Shown here piece after piece: positions 1 to 10,101 of a stretch of DNA of 64,000 nucleotides. Origin of the DNA: Blepharisma japonicum (taxonomy: Eukaryota > Ciliophora > Heterotrichea > Heterotrichida > Blepharismidae); contig CATKHK010000088.1 of the NCBI GenBank assembly GCA_949751835.1, forward strand, positions 1 through 64,000, in the 5' to 3' direction. Within the stretch, counting starts at the first letter, position 1, and every line of letters starts with the position of its first letter. The position numbers and the translations under genes were made by a program. A model generated the notes under the pieces. That model saw nothing but the letters and a program-made list of their open reading frames with translations, ran no database searches and had not been told where the DNA came from.

Positions 1-1441
1 GGACAAGCCTAGCAATGATATAAGCAAAGCTAAAAATATAGTAAAATCTACTATTTCAAAAAAGGAAAGTAACCAAGAATCAGAAAAGATAGAAGCTTAT
101 CAACTAAAAAAGGAAACCTCTCCAGAACCAATTTCAAAAGCACAAAAAGAGGGAAATCAAAAATTAAATTATTCAGAAACTGACAAAGGAGAAGCAAGTC
201 AGTCAGAAGACCAAAATTATCCAGGCAGTAATATTCCAATAAAACAAGTTGCTATGTATTGGGTTAGCAGCATGGCAAGTAATAGCGAATCAAGAGAAGC
301 TATTTTGGAAATCGGAAAGGATCCTAGGCTCTATGATAAATTTTTTGAAAAAGCTCTACAAGTCCCAAACAGAAATCTCTTTTTTACAGTCTGCAAATCT
401 GAGATAATAAAATTGTGTAAAGAACAAGTCGATAAGTCTATTTTTACCCAAAAAGATGTAATTGAGCAAGTTCCTGATAGAGAGACTGATATCCCAGACC
501 ATAAAAAAATTGTAACCCTTTGCTGTTCAGGCCAAAATGAAGAAGCTTTGGATTTCTGCAATGAAGGTATTAAAATGAATCCAAAAGATGGAATTTTTCA
601 CTCGTCAAAAGTATCTTTATTAATCTCGCTAGGTAGAAATGAAGAAGCCTTTGATGCTTATAACGAAGCCATAAAGATCAATACGCTTCCAATTAATTTA
701 TATATTTGGAGAGGCCAAGTGCTTAATTTAATGGGAAAGAAAGTTAAGGCTTTAGCAGTAGTGAGTGAAGGCATTTTTTATTGGCCTAATGAAGTGGATC
801 TCTTAATTCTAAAGGGAAAAATACTATATGGTCTAAATGAAATAGAAGAATCTATCAGATATTTTATTCTTGCTTTTAAACTTGATGCAACACTTTCAGC
901 TACAGATTTCAAAGAAATTTGCCCTGACGCAAATAAAATATTTGTTGAACAATTTCCAGGATTTTCTATTAAAAAAGGGCTAAAATGCGATATTTGCAAC
1001 TTAATATTTACTGATAATGATACTCAATATTTATGCTTATATTGCGATCCAGCTCATTATCACTGTGAGAAATGCGAAAAAACTATTAAAGAAAATGTAG
1101 CAGGCTCTGCTAAATTTGTACATCCACATTCTACTTTTGTGATTCATTCAAAGGCAAGACAATTAAATAAGCTTAAGTTTGGGGCTTTTACTCATGAAAA
1201 TATAGAGTTTCCATCTGGCCAAGAGAATAAAAAGCATGATTGCTTATGTGATAACTATGATTCTGGGTATTGCGATGGGGAAGTTGAAGGAAATCGCTAC
1301 AAATGCTCTCATTGCATAGACTTCGATTTATGTGAGGGATGTCAAAATAAATTCCTTGAGGGTGAAATGAAGACTACAGAATGCTTAAAAAATTCAGGTC
1401 ATAAGATTTGACATGTCATGATTAAAATGAAGATTCCTTAA
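1..1441 (+). CDS. Ubl/TPR/double ZZ-finger family protein, copy 1 (5' end outside window)
   Basis: The reading frame starts at base 2 and is open from the window edge, so the N-terminus, expected to be a ubiquitin-like domain by comparison with the copy at 8174, is missing. The 479 visible residues hold the end of a Lys/Glu/Ser-rich linker, a helical TPR-like region (two repeats of the form EALDFCNEGIKMNPKDG), and two Cys/His clusters typical of ZZ-type zinc fingers: CDIC...CLYC...CEKC...HPH and CLCD...RYKCSHC...DLCEGC...GHKI. A TGA at 1409-1411 stands where paralogs have TGG (HKI-W-HVMIK), so it is read as Trp and the true stop is TAA at 1439-1441. ZZ fingers usually bind peptides or ubiquitin-like ligands; the actual role here is unknown. 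Confidence 0.85.
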
Positions 1442-1952
1442 GATTAAAATAAATAATGGGTGACATTGATGAAATAGGGTCTCCGAGACTTTTTCCTGAT
1501 GGAGTAGGTAGGACCTATCCTGATGAGACCGAAGATAAAAAGGGTAAAAATTATATCTCACTTTGAAAAATCGAATATACTAAACTTATATATAGACTAA
1601 GCGGGAGTAGAATATTGATTTTTCTTTTGTTCCAAATTTTTATAGTTAAAATTTTTTAATATTTTGGTGCAAAAAAACAAGATTGAATTCAATTATGGTT
1701 CCAACAAGTGTTTAGGACTATCAAGCTATCTTTAATCATTTTATCTGCGTTTACACTATAGCAAATCTTTTTGTAGCATCATTGATTAATGATTCCATAA
1801 ATATGTAAGTGTTTCTTAAGTAGAATCTGAATTATATTTATATATTTATCAAAAATTAACCTATAAAATACAATAACATCTTATTTCTATTTGTTTTTAA
1901 TCAATTCATGATGTGTCGTATCTACATATTTACTAATTATTATAATCTAATA
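1442..1952. other. Intergenic spacer between array copies 1 and 2
   Basis: About 510 nt of AT-rich DNA with no supported gene. The last 110 nt (about 1840-1952) resemble the 5' flanks of the copies at 8174 and 12891, so at least part of the spacer was duplicated with the genes. Confidence 0.6.
1840..1952 (+). promoter_or_regulatory. Conserved 5' flank of ZZ-family copy 2 (putative promoter)
   Basis: Aligns by eye with 8082-8173 and 12780-12890. Shared landmarks are a CTTATAAAATGCGATTAAAC-like block (here diverged to ctataaaatacaataac), CATCTTAT-TCTATTT, TTAATTCATGATATGT and AATCTAATA just before the ATG. The same order in three copies suggests a duplicated promoter/5' UTR. No transcription start can be seen from sequence alone. 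Confidence 0.45.
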
Positions 1953-4900
1953 ATGAGAATATATATGACCTTTTCCATTAATATAAGCGAAAATTTCAAT
2001 TTTGATGAGATAAAACAAACTATTTTTGATACTTTTAAACAAGATTTCGACGTAATATTTCAAGGCAAGAAAATTAAACAAGGCCAAGAATTCAATAAGC
2101 TAAATCTATCAAAAGATTCCAAATTCTTCTTAATGTTCAACAAATTTAAAACAAACAAAGCCGATTCTCACATTTCTGCCCCAAAAACAAGTGAAAAGTC
2201 TATTGATCAGACCGGAAAAACTAATTCTACAAATCCAGTCACCTTTCAGAAAACCTCATGAGACGAAAATCAAAATATAAGCAAGGCTAAAGATATAGAA
2301 AAATCCTCTACTTCAAAAATGCAAGGCAACCAAGAATCAGAAACAATTGAAGCTGATCAATTAAAAAAGAAGCCCTCTCAGAAGACAGCTTCAAAAGCAC
2401 AAAAAGAAGACAATCAAGACTTATATCATACAGAAACTGATGAAGGAGAAGCAAGCCAATCAGAAGACTCAAGTTTTCCAGGTACTAATCTTTCAATAAA
2501 ACAAATGGCTATAAAAACGGTTTGGTTGATGGCTGACGATAGCGAATCGAGAGAAGCTATTTTTAGAATAGGAAAGAATCCTAGCCTTTATGATAAAATT
2601 ATTGAGAAAAATGCCCAAGACTCAAATGCAAAACTCATTTTTACAATTTGCAAATTTGAGATCATAAAATTGTGCCAAGAGCAACTCTATAGGTCTATTT
2701 TTAATCAAGAATCCGAGGAAATTGAGCAGTTGACTGACAAAAAGCCTTACTGTCTAGACTATAAAAATATCGATACCCTTCATAAATCAGGAGAGAAAGA
2801 AAAAGCATTGGATTTGTGTAATAAATGTATTAAAATGAGTCCAGAAGATGGAGTTTTTCACTCATTAAAGGTTACTTTTCTTATCGATTTAGGTAGAAAT
2901 GAGGAGGCTTTTGATGCTTATAATGAAGCAACAAAAATCAATGCGCCTCCAATTAACTTATATTCTTGAAGATGTAAAATGCTTTACCATATCGGAAGGA
3001 AAGCTGAGGCTTTAGCAATAGCGAATGAAGGTATTTTTAATTGGCCTAATGATGTGGATCTTTTAGTTATAAAGGGAAAAATTCTGTATGATCTGAATGA
3101 AAAAGAAGAAGCTATTAAATTTTTTATTCTTGCTTTTAAAGTTGATGCAACATATTCAGCTACTAATTTCAAAGAAATTTGTCCAGATGCAAATAAAATA
3201 TTTTTAGATCAATTTCCAAGTTTTTCGATTAAAAAAGGGCAAAAATGCGATATTTGCAACTTAATATTTACTGGCAATGATACTCAATATTTGTGTTTAT
3301 ATTGCGAGCCAAGTCATTATCACTGTGATAATTGCGAAAAAACTATTAAAGACAATGTAAGAGGCTCAGCTAAATTTTCTCATCCACATTCTACTTTTGT
3401 GATCCATCCAAAGACAAGACGATTAAATAAACTAAAGTTTGGGGCTTCTACTCATGAAAATATAGAGTTTCCATCTGATCAAGAGGATAAAAATCATAAT
3501 TGCATCTGTGATAACACTAATTCTGGGTATTGCGATGGGAAAGTTGAAGGAAATCGCTACAAATGCGCTCATTGCATAGATTTCGATTTATGTGAGGGAT
3601 GTCAAAATAAATTCCTTGAGGATGAAATGAAGACTACAGAATGCTTAAAAAATTCAGGTCATAAGATTTGGCATGTCATGATTAAAATAAAGATTCCTTC
3701 AGAAACAACATTAAAAGTACAAAAAGAAAACAATCCAGAATTATATCAAATAGAATCTGGCAAAGGAGAAGCAATCCAATTAGAAAACTCAACTTTTCCA
3801 GGCAGTAATATTTCAATAAAACAAGCTGCTCTAGATTGTGTTTGCTTTATGGCAATTGATAGCGAAAAAAGAGAAGCTATTTTGGAAATAGGAAAGGATC
3901 CCAACTCCTATGATAAAATTATTGAGAAAGTTTTGCAAGACTGAAGTTGAGATCCCATTTTTACAATTTGCAAATCTGAGATCATAAAATTGTGCCAAGA
4001 ACAACTCTATAGGTCTATTTTTAATCAAGAAGCCAAGGAAATTGAGCAGATGCCTGACAAAAAGCCTTACACGCTAGACTATAAAAATATCGAAGCACTT
4101 TATAATTCAGGAGAGAAAGAAAAAGCATTGGATTTTTGCAATAAAGGTATTAAAATAAGTCCAGAAGACACAGTTTTTCCTATATTGAAGGTTACTATTC
4201 TAATCAAATTATTTAGAAATGAGGAGGCTTTTGATGCTTATAATGAGGCGATAAAGATCAATACGTTCCTAACTAATCTGTATTCTTGGAGAAGCCAAAT
4301 ACTTAAGCTCATGGGAAGGAAAGTTGAGGCTTTATCAGTATTGGATGAAGGCATTTTTAATTCGCCTAATCAAGTGGATCTCTTATTTATAAAGGGGGAA
4401 ATTCTGTATGATCTAAATGAAAAAGAAGAGGCTATTAAATTTTTTATCCTTGCTTTTAAAGTTGATGCAACATATGCAGCTACTAATTTCAAGAAAATTT
4501 GTCCTGATGCAAATAAAATATTTTTAGATCAATTTCCAGGATTTTCAATCAATAAAGGGCAAAAATGCGATATTTGCAACTTAATATTTACTGGCAATGA
4601 TACTCAATATTTGTGTTTATATTGCGAGCCAAGTCATTATCACTGTGATAATTGCGAAAAAACTATTAAAGACAATGTAACAGGCTCAGCTAAATTTTCT
4701 CATCCACATTCTACTTTTGTGATCCATCCAAAGACAAGACAATTAGATAAACTAAAATTCGGCGCTTCTACTCATGAAAATATAGAGTTTCCATCTGACC
4801 AAGAGGAAAAAAGTCATACTTGCATCTGTGATAACACTAATTCTGGGTATTGCGATGGGAAAGTTGAAGGAAATCGCTACAAATGTGCTCATTGCATAGA

Positions 4901-5021
4901 CTTCGATTTATGTGAGGGATGTCAAAATAAATTCCTTGAGGGTGAAATGAAGACTATGGACTGTTTAAAAAATTCAGGTCATAAGATTAGCCATGTCATG
5001 ATTAAAATGAAGATTCCTTAA
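1953..5021 (+). CDS. Double-length Ubl/TPR/ZZ-ZZ protein (two units fused in one frame)
   Basis: One open frame of 1022 codons when TGA is read as Trp (in-frame TGA at 2259, 2967, 3942 and 3948; stop TAA at 5019). I chose the ATG at 1953 because it matches the MRVYATFSI start of the paralogs; an in-frame ATG at 1908 is less likely. Residues 1-65 are ubiquitin-like, then linker, TPR-like helices and two ZZ-type zinc fingers ending with KIKIP at residue 582, exactly the full length of the single-unit paralog at 8174. Where that paralog has its TAA stop, this gene continues (SETTLKVQ...) into a second linker, TPR region and ZZ pair, residues 583-1022, without a second ubiquitin-like domain. This looks like unequal crossing-over between a 3' end and a linker. 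Function unknown; zinc-binding adaptor inferred. Confidence 0.85.
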
Positions 5022-5413
5022 GACTAAAATAAATTATTTATAAATATGTATACAATTTTGAAAATCAGCCATTTATCGACTGTTTAAATGTGTATATTTA
5101 TTAAAATGATGATTGATGGACTTTTTTGCAAGTAAAGAGGTGATAGGGCCAAGACTTCTTGGTATAGAATTTCTCTCTACTAGAATACACTCCCATAAAA
5201 AGGGAAAAAGATTATACTTACCTTAATAAATCAAATTTACTGGACTTATAGATAGGTTGGCTGAGCAATGAGAATAGAATATCGATTGCTTTTTGTTTAG
5301 AGTTTTATACCATAATTATAAAGTAGAAAGATTGAATTCAATTAACACTTCTATAATATTATCTGCACCATAGCAATTCCTTTTTTACATTATTGATAAA
5401 TGATTCATAAAAA
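5022..5413. other. Spacer with conserved 3' flank of the ZZ family
   Basis: AT-rich, no gene. Around 5130-5200 (AAAGAGG...AAGACTTCTTGGTATAGAATTTC...CTAGAATACACTC) it matches the 3' flanks at 9980-10060 and 12540-12600, so the duplication unit includes some 150-200 nt beyond each stop codon. Confidence 0.6.
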
Positions 5414-6190
5414 TTATAATGTCATATCTGTGAATGAATGTTGAAGCCATTTCAGAATAAGTCCAACGTCTTCTGGCCCTGTAATTGGGTTGCAGGTCTG
5501 AAAAATTTCTTGGAAATGAGTATACTCGCTGGTCTTTAAGTAAAGTGATTTAATATAATCAAAAGCTGTTGCAATATAGCCTGGACAATCAGGCTCGACT
5601 AAGGCATATTGTTTTGTAACAAAAGCATTGAAAGCATTTGGATCTACTGTCCTATTGAAATATAAGACAGGAGCTGATGAAGCTATAACACCATCAATAA
5701 GGTTCGAGTAAGCCATTCTCATCCAAGCTGAAAGCATTCCTCCATATCCACCTCCATGCAATCACTGGTGCATTTTGATAGATTTTTTTAAGATTAGTTG
5801 ATTAAATAAGCCCAGTCTGTCAAATCTTGATGTGGTGATAAGTACTTCATGCTATATGAAGTGTATGTCTTGTTGCCAAATGGCAAGGATTTACCGAAAT
5901 ATCTGTGCTCTGCATATACAGCAAGTGCTTGCATCTCTTGAGCCAAGTAGTCAATGAAGCCAGTATTGCTGATGAAAGTATATTGGGGTGTTTCCTCCAC
6001 AAGAGAAGAAAATTGTCCAAACTTGTTGGTATTCCAATAATATGTATTGATTTAGTATCTAAGATTATATTGATAATAATTGTAATCCCAGTTGTCAATG
6101 TATGCTGAAAAATTAGCCCGCTCATACCCAGGAGGAACTGCACCTATAAATGAACCGTTCTGGGGAAACTTCAAGCCCCAAAGACTTTGA
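5414..6190 (-). pseudogene. Decayed S28 serine carboxypeptidase (Pro-X carboxypeptidase/DPP7-like) fragment
   Basis: The minus strand encodes recognisable S28 pieces in order: NWDYNYYQYNLRY, VEETPQYTFISNTGFIDYL, AEHRYFGKSLPFG, YLSPHQDLTDWAYLI, NAPVIA, GGGYGGMLSAWMRMAYSNL, and GVIASSAPV. The AEHRYFGKS block and the nucleophile region are family hallmarks. The copy is broken: a TAA falls after NLRY, the frame shifts after DWAYLI and again after NAPVIA, there is no start ATG, and the frame ends about halfway through the usual 450-500 residues. The nucleophile motif reads GGGYGG instead of GGSYGG, so the catalytic Ser is also lost. It lies opposite in strand to the surrounding array, so it was probably carried in or trapped during duplication. 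Confidence 0.8.
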
Positions 6191-6328
6191 TACTAATAAG
6201 TTAAGAATAAAGCTTCACATTTATCTATATGTATTTTGCAAGGTTAAATATTGAATTAATTTATTAAGATCACAAGAAATTCTTACTTTTCTATGCTACT
6301 AATATTATGAACATTGTACAGTGATTAT

Positions 6329-6638
6329 CTAGATTTTTTTAATTATCATCATAATTCTCTCTGCGATTTGGGAAGCATTTGATTGTTCGCTCTTGGAATA
6401 CTTGGCGAATTCTTCTTTGTCAAAGAGTAGTATGCCGCTGAAGCTTTTGTTTTTATACAAATTTGACCACCTAAAAATTTCTTGATTCTCTCTATGCTTG
6501 CCAAATCCCTTTTTAGGGTAATGCTGGAATTTCTGATTCAAAAGTGTGTTTCTTTGTGCCTAGGCCGTCAAATTCGTTGATTGCTTTTAGTTCTTGTTGC
6601 TGCTTAAATTTTTTGATTTTGGAACTGAAAGTATTTAG
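6329..6638 (-). pseudogene. Open fragment without start codon, unknown
   Basis: About 100 codons open on the minus strand, ending in TAA at 6329, with coding-like composition (contains FDGLGTKKHTL and NLYKNKSFSGILLFDKEEF) but no ATG before the upstream in-frame TAA at 6639-6641. I do not recognise the family. It sits between the S28 fossil and a decayed ZZ-family copy, so a relic of a longer gene is more likely than a working gene. Confidence 0.3.
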
Positions 6639-6732
6639 TTATAACTAAATATGGACGAGGCCAACTAAGAAATGGTATTTTATATATAATCTATTTCTAT
6701 AACATAATGAATGAACTATAATAAAATAATAA

Positions 6733-8050
6733 ATGAGAATCAATTTAAACTTTTACGTTGAAATAAACGAAAATTCCAACATTTATGATCTAAGAAAGCT
6801 TATTAATGACACTTTTAAACAAGATTTCGACATTATATTTAGAGGAAAGCGAATTAAGCAAGACCAAGAATTAAACAAAATAAACGTGTCACAAGATTCC
6901 AAATTATTTTTAATGTTCAAACAATTAAAAGCAAATAATGCCAAACATAGGGTTTTTCACTCCAAGGCAGCAGGAAAGTCTGTTAAATGAGCTGAGAAAG
7001 CTGATTCTACAAATCATATTGAATTTTCAAAAGAAGAAAATGAAGAGGAGAGCAAAGCAAAAGCTGAAAATAAGAATCAAAAAGAGTATCTTCAAAAGCC
7101 AGCTTCAAAAATACACATCGAGAGTCATCAAGAACATCATAATATAAAAACTGATATAAAAGAAGATCAGTTAAAAAATAAAGTTATACTTGATGAAGAC
7201 CTTCAAATAGAGCAAAATGCTATGCAATGGTTTCAACACATAAGGGACATTAGAGGATGGAGTAGTCTTATCATTCAAATAGGAAAAGATCCTCTTTTCT
7301 ATGATGAATTTCTTAAAATATATTTATTACTGCATCCAGGCTTATTTGATTTTTTCACGCTTTCTAGATCTGACATTATAAAACTGTGCGAAGAAAAATG
7401 AGCCCAGATTTATTCCAAACCAGAAATTGAGCAAGATTTCAGTGATACCCAGACAAAGATCGAAGTTGAAAATATAGAGCAGCTCTATAATTTAGGAGAT
7501 AGAGAAAAAGTCTTGAATTTATGCAATGAAGGCATCAAGGACGATCCAAAAAACTGATTTTATCGCACATGAAAAGTTAGAATTCTAACTGATTTAGATA
7601 GGAAGGATGAAATTTTTGATGATTATAATGAAGCTATATATAAAGATGAATGCTCATCCTACGATTCTTAATGATTTAGTCAGCAATTTACTTAGCTGAA
7701 AAAGCCAATTCTTTATGATTTAAATGAAAGATAGGAAGCTAGTAAAATAATTTGCGCTTGCATTTAAAATTAAGGATTATTTTCTGTTAAGAGTTTTGTT
7801 GACACTTTTCCTTATGCAAAAAAATATTTTTAAAACTTATTACTTAATTATTCGATCTTAGGGCTTCGTTTTCTTCTGTAGAGCGGTATAAACTGAGCTG
7901 CTCTAATGAATCAGAACTAGTGACATTAAAAAAATATCTTTCTACGCTGGAGGCTACGTGGCTATTTATAAAATAGTATTGGTAACTAGAAAATTTCACT
8001 GGATGATTTGCCCAACTCTCCACTTGACTTTCTCACTTTACTTGCTGAAG
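6733..8050 (+). pseudogene. Decaying Ubl/TPR/ZZ family copy
   Basis: Starts with an intact ubiquitin-like domain (MRINLNFYVEINENSNIYDL...) and stays open for 312 codons with TGA as Trp (6988, 7399, 7555, 7570), through the linker and the first TPR-like helices, to TAA at 7669-7671. Beyond that, scattered traces of the TPR and ZZ1-preceding segments remain to about 8050 with several stops, and no ZZ finger is left. The kept part is much more diverged from the other copies than they are from each other. It could still express a truncated Ubl protein, but loss of both zinc fingers argues for a pseudogene. Confidence 0.65.
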
Positions 8051-8081
8051 GGTGAACTATATTTATAAAGCTTTTATTAAG

Positions 8082-8173
8082 AATCAGCCCTTATAAAATG
8101 CGATTAAACGTCTTATATCTATTTTAGTCTTAACTAGTTCATATATATAATTATCAATTATAATTATCTAATA
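8082..8173 (+). promoter_or_regulatory. Conserved 5' flank of ZZ-family copy 8174 (putative promoter)
   Basis: Contains CTTATAAAATGCGATTAAAC, then a CTTATATCTATTT block, a TAGTTCATATATATAATTAT block and TATCTAATA directly before the ATG. The same order is seen before 1953 and 12891. Inferred promoter/5' UTR. Confidence 0.45.
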
Positions 8174-9922
8174 ATGAGAGTATATGCGACCTTTTCAATT
8201 AATATAAGCGAAAATTCCAATATTAATGAATTGAAACAAGCTATTTTTGATACTTTTAAACAAGATTTTGACGTAATATTTCAAGGAAAGAAAATTAGGC
8301 CAGACCAAGAATTCAGTAAAATAAGCCTATCAAAAGCTTTCAAAATATTCTTAATGTTCAGCAAATTTAAAGCAAGCAAAGCCAATTCTAGCATTTCCCC
8401 CCCAAAAGAAAGTGAAAAATCTATTGATCGGACCGAAAAATCGGATTCTACAAATCCAGTTGGTTTTACAAAAATCTCAAAGGACAAACCTAGCAATAAT
8501 ATAAACAAAGCTAAAGATATAGTAAAATCTACTATTTCAAAAAAGGAAAGTAGCAAAGAATCAGAAAAGATAGAATCTTATCAACTAAAAAAGGAAACCT
8601 CTCCAGAACCAGTTTCAAAAGCACCAAACGAGAGAAATCAAGAATTAAATTATTCAGAAACTGACGAAGGAGAAGCAAGCCAGTCAGAAAACCAAAATTA
8701 TCCAGGCAGTAATATTCCAATAAAACAAGTTGCTATGTATTGGGTCAACCAGATGGTAAGTAATAGCGAATCAAGAGAAGCTATTTTGGAAATCGGAAAG
8801 GATCCTAGTCTCTATGATAAAATTTTTGAAAAAGCTCTACAAGACCCAATCAGAAATCTCTTTTTTACAGTCTGCAAATCTGAGATAATAAAATTGTGTA
8901 AAGAACAAGTCGATAAGTCTATTTTTACCCAAAAAGATGTAATTGAGCAAGTTCCTGATAGAGAGACTGATAACCCAGACTATGAAAAACTTGTAACCCT
9001 TTGCAATTCAAGCCAAAATGAAAAAGCTTTGGATTTGTGCAATGAAGGCATTAAAATGAATCCAAAAGACGGAATTTTTCACTCGTCAAAGGTATCTTTA
9101 TTAGCCGCACTAGGTAGAAATGAAGAAGCTTTTGATGCTTATAAGGAAGCCATAAAGATCAATACGCGTCCAATTAATACATATAATTGGAGAGGCCAAG
9201 TGCTTGATCTAATGGGAAAGAAAGTTGAGGCTTTAGCAGTACTGAGCGAAGGCATTTTTTATTGGCCTAATAAAGTGGGTCTCTTAATTCTAAAGGGAAA
9301 AATACTGTATGGTCTAAATGAAATAGAAGAAGCTATCAAACATTTTATTGTTGCTTTTAAACTTGATGCAACACTTTCAGCTATAGATTTCAAAGAAATT
9401 TGTCCTGACGCAAATAAAATATTTTTGGAGAAATTTCCAGGATTTTCTATTAAAAAAGGGCTAAAATGCGATATTTGCAACTTAATATTTACTGACAATG
9501 ATACTCAATATTTGTGTCTATATTGTGATCCAGCTCATTATCACTGTGAGAATTGCGAAAAAATTATTAAAGATAATGTAGCAGGCTCTGCTAAATTTGC
9601 TCATCCACATTCTACTTTTGTGATTCATTCAAAGGCAAGACAATTAAATAAGCTTAAGTTTGGGGCTTCTACTCATAAAAATATAGAGTTTCCATCTGAT
9701 CAAGAAGAAAAAAAGCATGCTTGCTTCTGCGATAACTCTGGTTCTGGGTATTGCGATGGGAAAGTTGAAGGAAATCGCTACAAATGTGCTCATTGCATAG
9801 ACTTCGATTTATGTGAGGGATGCCAAAATAAATTCCTTGAGGGTGAAATGAAGACTATGGACTGTTTAAAAAATTCAGGTCATAAGATTTGGCATGTCAT
9901 GATTAAAATGAAGATTCCTTAA
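8174..9922 (+). CDS. Ubl/TPR/double ZZ-finger family protein, intact single-unit copy
   Basis: 582 residues, no in-frame TGA, stop TAA. This is the reference copy of the array. Residues 1-65 resemble ubiquitin-like domains (beta strands, then a DVIFQGKKIRPDQEF turn typical of Ubl folds); 66-175 is a Ser/Lys/Glu linker; about 270-410 contains TPR-like pairs (EKALDLCNEGIKMNPKDG, EAFDAYKEAIKINT); 432-500 is a first ZZ-like zinc cluster (CDIC, CLYC, CENC, HPHSTFVIH); 517-582 is a second (CFCD, RYKCAHC, DFDLCEGC, SGHKIWHVM). Ubl plus ZZ recalls shuttle or scaffold proteins of the p62/NBR1 type, but this domain order with TPRs and two ZZ fingers is not one I know. Cytosolic; no signal or membrane segment. 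Confidence 0.9.
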   Translation: MRVYATFSINISENSNINELKQAIFDTFKQDFDVIFQGKKIRPDQEFSKISLSKAFKIFLMFSKFKASKANSSISPPKESEKSIDRTEKSDSTNPVGFTKISKDKPSNNINKAKDIVKSTISKKESSKESEKIESYQLKKETSPEPVSKAPNERNQELNYSETDEGEASQSENQNYPGSNIPIKQVAMYWVNQMVSNSESREAILEIGKDPSLYDKIFEKALQDPIRNLFFTVCKSEIIKLCKEQVDKSIFTQKDVIEQVPDRETDNPDYEKLVTLCNSSQNEKALDLCNEGIKMNPKDGIFHSSKVSLLAALGRNEEAFDAYKEAIKINTRPINTYNWRGQVLDLMGKKVEALAVLSEGIFYWPNKVGLLILKGKILYGLNEIEEAIKHFIVAFKLDATLSAIDFKEICPDANKIFLEKFPGFSIKKGLKCDICNLIFTDNDTQYLCLYCDPAHYHCENCEKIIKDNVAGSAKFAHPHSTFVIHSKARQLNKLKFGASTHKNIEFPSDQEEKKHACFCDNSGSGYCDGKVEGNRYKCAHCIDFDLCEGCQNKFLEGEMKTMDCLKNSGHKIWHVMIKMKIP

Positions 9923-10101
9923 GATTAAAATAAATTCTAATATATATGTATTTATTAAAGTGGTGTTTAATAGATTTATTGCGAATAAAGAGGCTGTAGA
10001 ATCAAGACTTTTTGGTATAGGATTATATTCCAATAGAGTACACTCTCATAAAAAGGACAAAAGATTATATCCTACTCTTAATAAAAAAGATAAATAATTA
10101 T

